The notes: generated by a model from the letters alone, not told the origin. A DNA stretch of 8,367 nucleotides from Actinomycetota bacterium (GCA_030841245.1 JAVEDG010000173.1:1-8367), one strand, 5' to 3'. Positions 1 through 7,230 are shown, counted from the stretch's first letter. Made by a program: numbers and translations.

Positions 1-1657
1 CGTCCGACCGCGAGTTCTCGCCCACGATCATGCCCTCGAACACCTGGGTGCCCGGCCCGACGAACATCGTGCCGCGCTCCTGCAGGTTGGCCAGGGCGAA
101 GCCGGTCGTCGCACCGCGCCGGTCGGCCACGAGGGAGCCGGTCGGCCGGGTGCGCAGCTCCCCGTGCCAGGGCTCGTACCGCTCGTGCACGTGGTGCAGC
201 AGGCCCGTCCCCCGCGTCTCGGTGAGGAACTCGGTGCGGAACCCGATCAGCCCGCGGGCCGGCACCAGGTACTCCATCCGGATCCAGCCGGTGCCGTGGT
301 CGACCATCTGTTCGAGGCGGCCCTTGCGCAGGGCCAGCAGCTGGATGATCACGCCCTGGTAGTCGGCCGGCGCGTCGATGGTGAGCCGCTCCATCGGCTC
401 GGCGATCTTGCCGTCGATGACCCTCGTCACGACCTGCGGCTTTCCGACGGTCAGCTCGAAGCCCTCCCGGCGCATGATCTCGACCAGGATCGCCAGCTGG
501 AGCTCGCCCCGGCCCTGAACCTCCCACGTGTCGGGCCGCTCCGTCGGCAGGACCCGGATCGACACGTTGCCCACCAGCTCGGTGTCCAGCCGGCTCTTGA
601 CGAGGCGTGCCGTGAGCTTGGTGCCCGTCTCGCCGGCGACCGGGGCGGTGTTGATGCCCACTGTCATGGAGATGCTCGGCTCGTCGATCGTGATGACGGG
701 CAGCGGGCGCGGGTCGTCGGCGTCGGCAAGGGTCTCGCCGATCGTGATCTCTGCGATGCCCGCGATCGCGATGATGTCTCCCGGGCCCGCCGACTCCGCC
801 GGCACCCGCTCCAGCGCCTCGGTCATCAGCAGCTCGGTGATCTTCACCCGCTCGGTGCTGCCGTCCGCCCGGCACCACGCCACTGTCTGGCTCTTTCTGA
901 TCTCGCCTTGGTGCACCCGGCAGATCGCCAGCCTGCCCAGGTATGGGGACGCGTCCAGGTTGGTGACGTGCGCCTGCAGCGGGGCCGCATCGTCGTACGT
1001 CGGTGCCGGGACCGATTCGAGGATCGTGCGGAAGAGCGACTCGAGGTCCTTGTCCTCCGGCATCGAGCCGTCCTCGGGCCGGGTGAGCGAGGCTCGCCCG
1101 GCCTTGGCGGAGCAGTAGACGATCGGGAAGTCCAAGGCGTCGGCGGACGTGGCGGCCCTGTCGTCCAGCAGGTCCAGGAAGAGCTCGTACGTCTCGTCCA
1201 CCACGTCCGCGATGCGGCAGTCAGGGCGGTCCACCTTGTTCACCACAAGGACGACCGGGAGCTTGGCCTGCAGGGCCTTGCGCAGCACGAACCGGGTCTG
1301 CGGGAGCGGGCCCTCGCTCGCGTCGACGAGCAGCAGGACCCCGTCGACCATCGACAGGCCGCGCTCGACCTCGCCGCCGAAGTCCGCGTGACCCGGGGTG
1401 TCGATGATGTTGATGGTCACGTCCCGGCCCCCGATACGGTGCTTCACCGCGGTGTTCTTCGCGAGGATCGTGATGCCCTTCTCGCGCTCCAGGTCCATGG
1501 AGTCCATGACGCGCTCGTTGACGTCGCCGCTCTCGGCCTGGTGGGCGGAGAAAGCCCCGGACTGCCAGAGCATGGCGTCGACCAGCGTGGTCTTCCCGTG
1601 GTCGACGTGGGCGACGATGGCGACGTTGCGCAGGTCGTCGCGGACGGCGGAAGGCAT
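1..1657 (-). CDS. typA: Translational GTPase TypA/BipA, C-terminus outside the window
   Basis: This is a ribosome-binding GTPase of the EF-G/LepA class, linked in other bacteria to ribosome assembly and stress or cold adaptation. The visible 552 residues start at the ATG complement of 1655-1657 (MPSAVRDDLRNVAIVAHVDHGKTT). All GTPase motifs are present: G1 AHVDHGKT at residues 16-23, switch I REKGITI at 58-64, G3 DTPGH at 86-90, G4 NKVD at 140-143, and a G5 SAK at 183-185. Domain II (LQAHVTNLD, YLGRLAICRVHQG) and the EF-G-like domains follow (GRGELQLAILVEIMRREGFE; PARGLIGFRTEF). The family is usually about 610-640 residues, so roughly 60-90 C-terminal residues lie beyond base 1. The start is supported by the usual position of the G1 motif near the N-terminus and by the lack of another in-frame start just upstream. 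An AGGA sits about 13 bases upstream, which is rather far for a ribosome binding site. The gene is transcribed away from the sdh operon and has no functional link visible here. Confidence 0.97.
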   Translation of the reverse strand, partial: MPSAVRDDLRNVAIVAHVDHGKTTLVDAMLWQSGAFSAHQAESGDVNERVMDSMDLEREKGITILAKNTAVKHRIGGRDVTINIIDTPGHADFGGEVERGLSMVDGVLLLVDASEGPLPQTRFVLRKALQAKLPVVLVVNKVDRPDCRIADVVDETYELFLDLLDDRAATSADALDFPIVYCSAKAGRASLTRPEDGSMPEDKDLESLFRTILESVPAPTYDDAAPLQAHVTNLDASPYLGRLAICRVHQGEIRKSQTVAWCRADGSTERVKITELLMTEALERVPAESAGPGDIIAIAGIAEITIGETLADADDPRPLPVITIDEPSISMTVGINTAPVAGETGTKLTARLVKSRLDTELVGNVSIRVLPTERPDTWEVQGRGELQLAILVEIMRREGFELTVGKPQVVTRVIDGKIAEPMERLTIDAPADYQGVIIQLLALRKGRLEQMVDHGTGWIRMEYLVPARGLIGFRTEFLTETRGTGLLHHVHERYEPWHGELRTRPTGSLVADRRGATTGFALANLQERGTMFVGPGTQVFEGMIVGENSRSD

Positions 1658-1687
1658 GGCGGGTCGCTCGTTCCTGATCTGGAAGGC

Positions 1688-1701
1688 GCCGCGATCGCGG
1701 C
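1688..1701. promoter_or_regulatory. Perfect 14-bp palindrome in the typA leader
   Basis: GCCGCGATCGCGGC reads the same on both strands. It lies about 30 bases upstream of the typA start, between the candidate -10 hexamer and the ATG. It could act as an operator or as an RNA hairpin in the leader. The core GCGATCGC is also easily generated in GC-rich DNA, so function is uncertain. Confidence 0.3.
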
Positions 1702-1707
1702 CGGCCA

Positions 1708-1713
1708 ATCCTA
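1708..1713 (-). promoter_or_regulatory. Candidate -10 element for typA
   Basis: On the minus strand this reads TAGGAT, fitting the TANNNT consensus of actinobacterial housekeeping promoters. It would place the transcript start about 44 bases before the typA ATG. No good -35 hexamer is visible at 16-18 bases upstream, which is common in this group but leaves the call weak. Confidence 0.35.
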
Positions 1714-1787
1714 CGTCGCGGCGAGCGCCGACCCGCCCCGCCGAGCGCGCCAGAGCCGGTATCCGGCCTGTCGCGGCGGGGTGACAA

Positions 1788-1805
1788 ACTGACCTCCGGA
1801 TCAGT
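1788..1805. promoter_or_regulatory. Inverted repeat upstream of sdhC, possible operator
   Basis: ACTGA-N8-TCAGT is a perfect interrupted dyad 55 bases before the sdhC ATG, just downstream of a -35-like GTGACA (1781-1786). A second short dyad, GCCGG-TAT-CCGGC, lies at 1755-1767. This would be a natural place for a regulator of the sdh operon to bind. I do not recognise the site as that of any known factor, and I found no convincing -10 hexamer for sdhC. Confidence 0.3.
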
Positions 1806-1860
1806 GCGGACGGGCCGATGGCCCTCTCGAGGCAGGCGAGGTCGGGAGCGTGGGGCGAGC

Positions 1861-2664
1861 ATGAGCACCGGAACCCTCGGCGCGCGCCGGGCGAAGATCG
1901 CGGCTCGCACACTGCGCACCGACCGGTGGTGGTTCGCGCCGATGCTCAACGCGGCGGGCCTGACCCTGTTCCTGGTCTACGGCCTCGTGCGGATCTTCCA
2001 CGACTCGTCGTACTGGGTCGAGGACTTCCACTACCTCGCACCGTTCTACTCGCCGTGCCTGTCCAACAGCTGCGCGCCGGGCGCCAGCCAGTTCCTGGGC
2101 ACGCCGATCCCGGCGCTGCCGGCCTGGATGAGCCCCGCCATGATCGTGCTGGTCCTGCCGGGCGGGTTCCGGGCGACCTGCTACTACTACCGCAAGACCT
2201 ACTACCGGGCGTTCTGGTTCTCGCCGCCGGCCTGTGCCGTGGCCGAGCCGCACAAGCTCTACTCGGGCGAGACCCGCTTCCCGCTGATCTTCCAGAACAT
2301 CCACCGCTACTTCTTCTACCTCGCGGTGCTGGTGGCCGCGATCCTCACCTACGACGCCATCGACGCCTTCCACGGCAAGGACGGCGGCCTCGGCATCGGC
2401 CTGGGGACGTTGGTCCTCCTCGCCAACGTCGTGCTGATCTGGGCCTACACCCTCGGCTGCCACTCCTGCCGGAGCATCACGGGTGGCCGGCTCAACCATT
2501 TCTCCCGGCACCCGATCCGCTACTGGGCCTGGACCCAGGTGTCCTGGCTCAACGCGCGCCACCAGCTCTTCGCCTGGTTGTCGCTGTTCTCCGTGATGAT
2601 CGCCGACCTCTACGTGTGGCTCGTGGCGAGCGGCACCATCACCGACCTGCGCATCATCAACTGA
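1861..2664 (+). CDS. sdhC: Succinate dehydrogenase membrane anchor/cytochrome b subunit (Sdh1 type)
   Basis: This 267-residue membrane protein anchors succinate dehydrogenase and passes electrons to quinone. It resembles the anchor of the mycobacterial Sdh1 complex (about 270 residues), not the small SdhC/SdhD pair of E. coli. About five hydrophobic helices can be drawn, near residues 28-46, 90-107, 145-167, 178-199 and 234-257. Six cysteines (66, 71, 107, 125, 200, 203) and several histidines (47, 57, 131, 148, 201, 213, 217, 234) lie near helix ends. The motifs PCLSNSC, PPACAVAEPHK and LGCHSCRSITGG stand out as likely haem or iron-sulfur ligands. ATG 1861 is preferred, with a GGGG five bases upstream. 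An in-frame GTG at 1804 would add 19 arginine-rich residues, which seems unlikely. The stop is 21 bases before sdhA. The name follows from homology and operon context; ligand assignment is inference. Confidence 0.9.
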   Translation: MSTGTLGARRAKIAARTLRTDRWWFAPMLNAAGLTLFLVYGLVRIFHDSSYWVEDFHYLAPFYSPCLSNSCAPGASQFLGTPIPALPAWMSPAMIVLVLPGGFRATCYYYRKTYYRAFWFSPPACAVAEPHKLYSGETRFPLIFQNIHRYFFYLAVLVAAILTYDAIDAFHGKDGGLGIGLGTLVLLANVVLIWAYTLGCHSCRSITGGRLNHFSRHPIRYWAWTQVSWLNARHQLFAWLSLFSVMIADLYVWLVASGTITDLRIIN

Positions 2665-2685
2665 CACCGACGGGAACGCCCAAGG

Positions 2686-4590
2686 ATGAGCGAGATCGAA
2701 CGCCACAGGTACGACGTGGTCGTGATCGGTGCCGGCGGTGCCGGCCTGCGCGCCGCGATCGAGGCGCGGATGCAGGGCAAGCGCACCGCGATCGTCTGCA
2801 AGTCGCTCTTCGGCAAGGCGCACACCGTCATGGCCGAAGGCGGCGCAGCAGCCGCGATGGGCAACGTCAACCCCAATGACAACTGGCAGGTGCACTTCCG
2901 CGACACCATGCGCGGTGGCAAGTTCCTCAACCACTGGCGGATGGCCGAGCTGCACGCCAAGGAGGCACCGGACCGGGTCTGGGAGCTGGAGTCCTACGGC
3001 GCGCTGTTCGACCGCACCAAGGACGGCAAGATAAGCCAGCGCAACTTCGGCGGCCACGAGTACCCCAGACTGGCCCACGTCGGCGACCGCACCGGTCTGG
3101 AGATGATCCGCACCCTCCAGCAGAAGATCGTGTCGCTGCAGCAGGAGGACCAGCGCTCGCACGGCGACGCGCAGGCGATGATCCGGGTGTTCGCCGAGAC
3201 GACGATCACGTCGTTGCTCAAGGACGGCGACCAGTCGTCCGGACGGATCTCCGGCGCCGTCGGCTACACCCGCGAGAACGGCACGTTCGTCGTGTTCGAG
3301 GCGCCGGCCGTCGTGCTCGCGACCGGCGGCATCGGCAAGTCGTTCAAGGTGACGTCGAACTCCTGGGAGTACACCGGGGACGGTCACGCCCTGGCGATGA
3401 AGGCCGGGGCGACGCTGCTGAACATGGAGTTCGTCCAGTTCCACCCGACCGGCATGGTCTGGCCGCCCAGCGTCAAGGGCATCCTCGTCACCGAGTCGGT
3501 CCGAGGCGACGGCGGCGTGCTGCGCAACTCCGAGGACAAGCGCTTCATGTTCGACTACGTGCCGGCGGTCTTCCGCAAGCAGTACGCCGAGACAGAGGAG
3601 GAGGCCGACGGGTGGTACGACGATCCCGGCAGCAACCGCCGTCCGCCGGAGCTGCTCCCCCGCGACGAGGTGGCCCGGGCGATCAACTCCGAGGTGAAGG
3701 AGGGCCGCGGCAGCCCCTCAGGAGGAGTCTTCCTCGACATCGCCTCGCGGCTGCCCGCCGACGCGATCCGCAAGAAGCTGCCCTCGATGTACCACCAGTT
3801 CAAGGAGCTGGCCGACGTCGACATCACCAAGGAGCCGATGGAGGTCGGCCCCACCTGCCACTACGTGATGGGCGGCGTGGAGGTCGACCCGGACACCGGC
3901 GCCTCGGTGGTGCCGGGGCTGTTCGCCGCGGGTGAGTGCTCCGGCGGGATGCACGGGTCCAACCGTCTCGGCGGCAACTCGCTGTCCGACCTGCTCGTGT
4001 TCGGGCGCCGGGCCGGACTGGGCGCCAGCCAGTACGTCGAGGCGCTCGGCGCAGCGCGACCGGCCGTGAGCGAGCGGGACGTCGAGTCGGCCCGGCGTAC
4101 GGCGGAGGCGCCCTTCGACGGCGACGGCGGCGAGAACCCCTACACGATCCACGCGGACCTCCAGCAGACGATGAACGACCTGGTCGGCATCATCCGCAAG
4201 CGGGAGGAGATCGAGGAGGCGCTGAGCCGGCTCGAGGAGCTCAAGTCACGCGCGAAGCGCATCGGTGTGCAGGGCGACAAGATCTTCAACCCCGGCTGGC
4301 ATCTGGCGATCGACCTGTCGAACATGCTCATCGTCTCCGAGTGCGTGGCGCGGGCGGCCCTGATCCGCGAGGAGTCGCGCGGCGGGCACACCCGCGACGA
4401 CTTCCCAGACATGAGCGACGAGTGGCGCAAGGTCAACCTGGTCTGCCGCCCGGAAGGCGACGGCGTACGGGTCGACAAGCAGCCACTGTCGACGATGCCG
4501 CCCGAGCTGCTCTCGCTCTTCGACCGCGACGAGCTCAGCAAGTACATGACCGAGGACGAGCTCTCGATCCTGCCGGAGGGGAAGGCCTGA
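2686..4590 (+). CDS. sdhA: Succinate dehydrogenase flavoprotein subunit
   Basis: This catalytic subunit oxidises succinate to fumarate with covalently bound FAD, at the cytoplasmic face of the membrane. Its 634 residues are close to the actinobacterial Sdh1 flavoprotein and complete. The FAD-binding GAGGAG is at residues 15-20. The family histidine that carries the flavin corresponds to H46 in KAHTVMAEGG. The substrate-site elements are QFHPTG (H253), ESVRGDGG (R273), RDEVAR (R331, the likely catalytic proton-shuttle arginine), CHYVMGG (H392) and SNRLGGNSL (N426-R427). The C-terminal helical and capping domains follow. A GGGAA at 2672-2676, nine bases before the ATG, is a reasonable ribosome binding site. 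The stop codon TGA shares its last base with the sdhB ATG (TGATG), so the two subunits are probably translationally coupled. No residue expected for activity is missing. Confidence 0.97.
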   Translation: MSEIERHRYDVVVIGAGGAGLRAAIEARMQGKRTAIVCKSLFGKAHTVMAEGGAAAAMGNVNPNDNWQVHFRDTMRGGKFLNHWRMAELHAKEAPDRVWELESYGALFDRTKDGKISQRNFGGHEYPRLAHVGDRTGLEMIRTLQQKIVSLQQEDQRSHGDAQAMIRVFAETTITSLLKDGDQSSGRISGAVGYTRENGTFVVFEAPAVVLATGGIGKSFKVTSNSWEYTGDGHALAMKAGATLLNMEFVQFHPTGMVWPPSVKGILVTESVRGDGGVLRNSEDKRFMFDYVPAVFRKQYAETEEEADGWYDDPGSNRRPPELLPRDEVARAINSEVKEGRGSPSGGVFLDIASRLPADAIRKKLPSMYHQFKELADVDITKEPMEVGPTCHYVMGGVEVDPDTGASVVPGLFAAGECSGGMHGSNRLGGNSLSDLLVFGRRAGLGASQYVEALGAARPAVSERDVESARRTAEAPFDGDGGENPYTIHADLQQTMNDLVGIIRKREEIEEALSRLEELKSRAKRIGVQGDKIFNPGWHLAIDLSNMLIVSECVARAALIREESRGGHTRDDFPDMSDEWRKVNLVCRPEGDGVRVDKQPLSTMPPELLSLFDRDELSKYMTEDELSILPEGKA

Positions 4591-5939
4591 TGGGCTACAA
4601 GGCGCGCTTTCGAGTGTGGCGCGGCGACGACACGGACGGAGGGCTCGAGGACTTCTCCGTCGAGGTCAACGAGGGCGAGGTGGTCCTCGACGTGATCCAC
4701 CGGCTGCAAGCGACCCAGACGCCGGACCTGGCCGTGCGCTGGAACTGCAAGGCGGGCAAGTGCGGGTCGTGCAGCGCAGAGATCAACGGCCAACCCCGTC
4801 TCCTGTGCATGACGCGGATGAGCACGTTCACCGAGGAGCAGGTCGTGACGGTCACCCCGCTGCGCACCTTCCCGGTCATCAAGGACCTCGTCACGGACGT
4901 CTCGTTCAACTACCAGAAGGCGCTCGAGGTGCCGGCGTTCGCGCCGCCGGTCGGCGTCGCACCGGGCGAGTACCGCATGCAGCAGACCGATGTCGAGCGC
5001 AGCCAGGAGTTTCGCAAGTGCATCGAGTGCTTCCTCTGCCAGGACACCTGCCACGTCATCCGCGACCACGAGGACAACAAGGAGGCATTCGCGGGTCCTC
5101 GGTTCTTCATCCGGCTGGCCGAGCTGGACATGCACCCGTTGGACTCGATGGACCGCAAGCGGCGTTCCCAGGAGCAGCACGGGCTCGGCATGTGCAACAT
5201 CACCAAGTGCTGCACCGAGGTGTGCCCCGAAGGCATCAAGATCACCGACAACGCGATCATCCCGATGAAGGAGCGGGTCGTCGACACCATGTACGACCCC
5301 GTGGTGTGGCTGGGCAGCCGGATCCCGCGTCGCTCCGCGATGGCCGCCAACCGGGCCCTCGACTCGGGTGACGCGGCGGCGGCCGAGGAGCACGCGCGGA
5401 GCCGGTTGCGCGACAAGCCGAGCGATGCTGCCGCGCTGGGTGCACTGCAGGACGCGCTGGTGGCGCAGGGACGGTTCGTCGAGGCGTCCGACGTGACCCG
5501 GACCAAGCTCGAGCACGCCGGCCGCGGTCGCGGCGCGCGGCAGCGGGCGGCGGCCGACCACGCCTGGGCGCTCCTCTGCGCCGCCGAGGCCGGGCAGATC
5601 GACCTCGACCGCTACGACGACGAGATCACCGCGACGCTGCAGCAGGCGCAGCGGCTGGCCAGCATCGGCACGGTGCTCGCCGGCACCCACGCCCTGCACC
5701 ACCTGGTGCACGGCAGGCTGGCCGAGGCCGCGGAGCACTCCCGCGAGGCACTGAGGTGGGACCGCTCGCGGCAGACCCGCGCCGATGACCTCGTCACGCT
5801 CGCCGAGGCGCTGACGGGGCTGGGCAACCGCCCTGAGGGCGAGTCCGCGATGGCCGAGTCGCTCACGCTGTGGCCGGCCAACCCGCGCGCCGAGTCGGCC
5901 AGGTCCAACATGCACGAGATGGGCCTGCAGCCCCGCTGA
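4590..5939 (+). CDS. sdhB: Succinate dehydrogenase iron-sulfur subunit with C-terminal TPR-like extension
   Basis: Residues 1-248 are a complete SdhB, which wires electrons from the FAD in SdhA to the membrane anchor. The ferredoxin-like part has [2Fe-2S] ligands C53, C58, C61 and C73. The second part has C144-x2-C147-x2-C150-x3-C154 and C202, C207/C208, C212 for the [4Fe-4S] and [3Fe-4S] clusters. The usual family end is near YDPVVWLGSRIPRR (235-248). The frame then continues without a stop to residue 449, in place of the usual total of about 250. Residues 251-449 are alanine-rich paired helices with TPR character (ALQDALVAQGRFVEASDVTR; HGRLAEAAEHSREALRWD; LAEALTGLGNRPEGESAMAE) and typical high-GC codon use. 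No cysteine cluster or signal occurs there. An internal ATG at 5340 could start a separate product, but it has no separating stop. The start overlaps the sdhA stop. SdhB is certain; the TPR call is by pattern only. Confidence 0.93.
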   Translation: MGYKARFRVWRGDDTDGGLEDFSVEVNEGEVVLDVIHRLQATQTPDLAVRWNCKAGKCGSCSAEINGQPRLLCMTRMSTFTEEQVVTVTPLRTFPVIKDLVTDVSFNYQKALEVPAFAPPVGVAPGEYRMQQTDVERSQEFRKCIECFLCQDTCHVIRDHEDNKEAFAGPRFFIRLAELDMHPLDSMDRKRRSQEQHGLGMCNITKCCTEVCPEGIKITDNAIIPMKERVVDTMYDPVVWLGSRIPRRSAMAANRALDSGDAAAAEEHARSRLRDKPSDAAALGALQDALVAQGRFVEASDVTRTKLEHAGRGRGARQRAAADHAWALLCAAEAGQIDLDRYDDEITATLQQAQRLASIGTVLAGTHALHHLVHGRLAEAAEHSREALRWDRSRQTRADDLVTLAEALTGLGNRPEGESAMAESLTLWPANPRAESARSNMHEMGLQPR

Positions 5940-5946
5940 CGTCTCT

Positions 5947-5961
5947 CGGACCCTCAGTCCG
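5947..5961. terminator. Short hairpin between convergent sdhB and NUDIX genes
   Basis: CGGAC-CCTCA-GTCCG forms a 5-bp stem with a 5-base loop. It starts eight bases after the sdhB stop and overlaps the stop codon of the opposing NUDIX gene. It could serve as a weak bidirectional transcription end, but no T-run follows and the stem is short. Confidence 0.25.
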
Positions 5962-6343
5962 CCTGCAAGGTCCGCTCGAGGTGTTCGATGACGGGCAGGT
6001 CCAGCGGCAGCCATGCCACGTCGAGCCAGTGACCGGGATCGAGCCAGCGCACCTCCGAGTGGTCGGCGAGCGCAGTCGGCGAGCCCTCGACGACGGTGGC
6101 GGTCCACACCCGCAGCGCCGCGTCCCCGGTCATCGGCCAGTCGGGCCCCACCCGGTCGCGGAGCCGCACCAGCACGCCGAGCTCCTCGCGGCACTCGCGC
6201 ACGAGCGCGGCCTCGTCGGACTCGCCCGGCTCGACCTTGCCGCCCGGCAGCTCCCAGCCGCCGGCCAGCTCAGGCGGCTCGACCCGTCGCGCGGCCAGCA
6301 GCCGCGGACCGTCCAGGATCGCCGCACCAACCACGACACGCAT
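5954..6343 (-). CDS. NUDIX hydrolase, MutT-like (probable 8-oxo-dGTP diphosphatase or related)
   Basis: This 129-residue protein would hydrolyse a nucleoside diphosphate linked to another moiety, most likely an (oxidised) nucleoside triphosphate, using Mg or Mn ions in the cytoplasm. The NUDIX box Gx5Ex7REUxEExGU is complete at residues 35-57 (G35, E41, R49-E50, E53-E54, G56). It is preceded by the WELPGGK segment typical of MutT proteins. The length is that of a single-domain MutT. The N-terminus MRVVVGAAILDG begins directly in the first beta strand, which supports this start. It converges on sdhB with a 14-base gap and diverges from the dienelactone-hydrolase-like gene. No strong ribosome binding site is seen; a -10-like hexamer six bases upstream suggests a leaderless mRNA. 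The exact substrate cannot be told from sequence. Confidence 0.93.
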   Translation of the reverse strand: MRVVVGAAILDGPRLLAARRVEPPELAGGWELPGGKVEPGESDEAALVRECREELGVLVRLRDRVGPDWPMTGDAALRVWTATVVEGSPTALADHSEVRWLDPGHWLDVAWLPLDLPVIEHLERTLQAD

Positions 6344-6349
6344 CTGTCC

Positions 6350-6355
6350 AACGTA
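6350..6355 (-). promoter_or_regulatory. Candidate -10 element for a leaderless NUDIX transcript
   Basis: On the minus strand the hexamer reads TACGTT, with six bases between it and the ATG. Transcription would therefore start at or next to the start codon. A clear -35 box is not seen. The absence of a good ribosome binding site is consistent with leaderless initiation, which is common in actinobacteria. Confidence 0.3.
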
Positions 6356-6474
6356 TGGCGACTGGAGCAGGGATCTGGGCAGCCGGCTCCCGACATGCCC
6401 CTGTGGAGCCGCGGGCGGCTCGATCCAGACGTCCCCGGGCGCGAACCCCCGCGGCGACGATCCCCGCCCCGTGC

Positions 6475-6480
6475 TTTGAT
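6475..6480 (+). promoter_or_regulatory. Candidate -10 element for a leaderless hydrolase transcript
   Basis: TTTGAT matches four of six positions of TATAAT and ends six bases before the ATG at 6487. The only Shine-Dalgarno-like bases (CAGG) are too close to the ATG to work well, which favours leaderless initiation. No clear -35 is seen. Confidence 0.3.
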
Positions 6481-6486
6481 CCAGGC

Positions 6487-7230
6487 ATGTCGGACTCGAT
6501 GACCACCAGAACAGTCACCGTTGCCGGCCACGGCGGCGACGAGGTGCCGGCCTATCTGGCGCAGCCGGAGGGAGCCGGGCCGCGCGGCGGCGTCGTCGTG
6601 ATCCACCACATGCCAGGCTACGACCGGGCCACCAAGGAGATCGTGCGGCGCTTCGCCGAGATGGGGTACGACGCGATCTGCCCGAACCTCCACTGGCGGG
6701 AGGCGCCGGGCGCGGCTCCCGACGACGCGTCGGCGACCGTGCGCGCCAGGGGCGGGGTCCCTGACGACCGGTTGGTGGGCGATGTCGGCGGCGCCACGGC
6801 GTACCTCCGCGGTCTGCCGACCTCGAACGGCAAGGTCGGCGTGATCGGTTACTGCTCGGGCGGGCGCCAGTCGGTGCTCGCGGCGTGCAGCCTCGACCTG
6901 GACGCAGCGGTCGACTGCTACGGCGCCTTCGTGACCGGTACGCCGCCGGCGGACTTCCCACTGCTGGTCACCAGCCTGGTCGACCGGCTCCCCGACCTGC
7001 GGGCTCCGCTGCTCGGCCTGTTCGGCAACGACGACGCGCACCCGTCCCCCGACGAGGTCGACGAGCTGGAGAAGCTGGTGCAGGAGAACGGCAAGACCTA
7101 CGAGTTCCACCGCTATGACGACGCGGGACACGCGTTCTTCGCGGTCGACCGGCCGGCCTACCGGGTGGCCGCCGCCAACGACGGCTGGGAGCGGATCGCG
7201 GAGTTCTACGGCACCCACCTGGGGAACTGA
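6487..7230 (+). CDS. Dienelactone hydrolase family protein
   Basis: This 247-residue alpha/beta hydrolase is likely a cytoplasmic esterase or lactonase. The nucleophile is C123 in GYCSGG, the acid is probably D182 in LFGNDDAHPSPDE, and the base is H215 in DDAGHAFF. This Cys-Asp-His triad is the hallmark of dienelactone hydrolases. After the first central strand, where classical enzymes carry a glutamate that activates the cysteine (QEIFG-type motif), this protein has IHHMPGYD (residues 39-46). It therefore belongs to a divergent subfamily whose substrate I cannot name. It lies far from any aromatic-degradation genes, so a chlorocatechol role is not suggested. ATG 6487 is taken as the start; ATG 6499 (MTTRTVT) is an alternative losing four residues. 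Its stop is followed after one base by the next gene, indicating an operon. Confidence 0.9.
   Translation: MSDSMTTRTVTVAGHGGDEVPAYLAQPEGAGPRGGVVVIHHMPGYDRATKEIVRRFAEMGYDAICPNLHWREAPGAAPDDASATVRARGGVPDDRLVGDVGGATAYLRGLPTSNGKVGVIGYCSGGRQSVLAACSLDLDAAVDCYGAFVTGTPPADFPLLVTSLVDRLPDLRAPLLGLFGNDDAHPSPDEVDELEKLVQENGKTYEFHRYDDAGHAFFAVDRPAYRVAAANDGWERIAEFYGTHLGN

Noticed and set aside
164..1792. 542-residue plus-strand open frame opposite typA
   Set aside because: Antisense to a complete set of GTPase motifs on the minus strand; composition is His/Asp/Arg/Val-rich shadow sequence.
1804..1860. Upstream GTG start for sdhC adding 19 residues
   Set aside because: The extra residues are mostly Arg/Gly with no family resemblance, overlap the inverted repeat, and the ATG at 1861 has a better nearby purine run.
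1801..3444. 547-residue minus-strand open frame opposite sdhC/sdhA
   Set aside because: Antisense shadow of two clearly identified subunits; no recognisable domain.
5340..5939. TPR-like part as an independent gene starting at the internal ATG
   Set aside because: There is no stop between it and SdhB and no good ribosome binding site before 5340, so a fusion is the simpler reading. An internal start cannot be fully excluded.
5947..5961. Strong bidirectional terminator between convergent genes
   Set aside because: The stem is only five base pairs and there is no T-run, so I list it only as a weak candidate.
4140..6194. 684-residue minus-strand open frame opposite sdhA/sdhB and the NUDIX gene
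   Set aside because: It mirrors well-recognised genes on the plus strand and crosses gene boundaries. Its composition is an Arg/Ala/Gly/Leu/Val-rich antisense translation typical of GC-rich DNA, with no motif.
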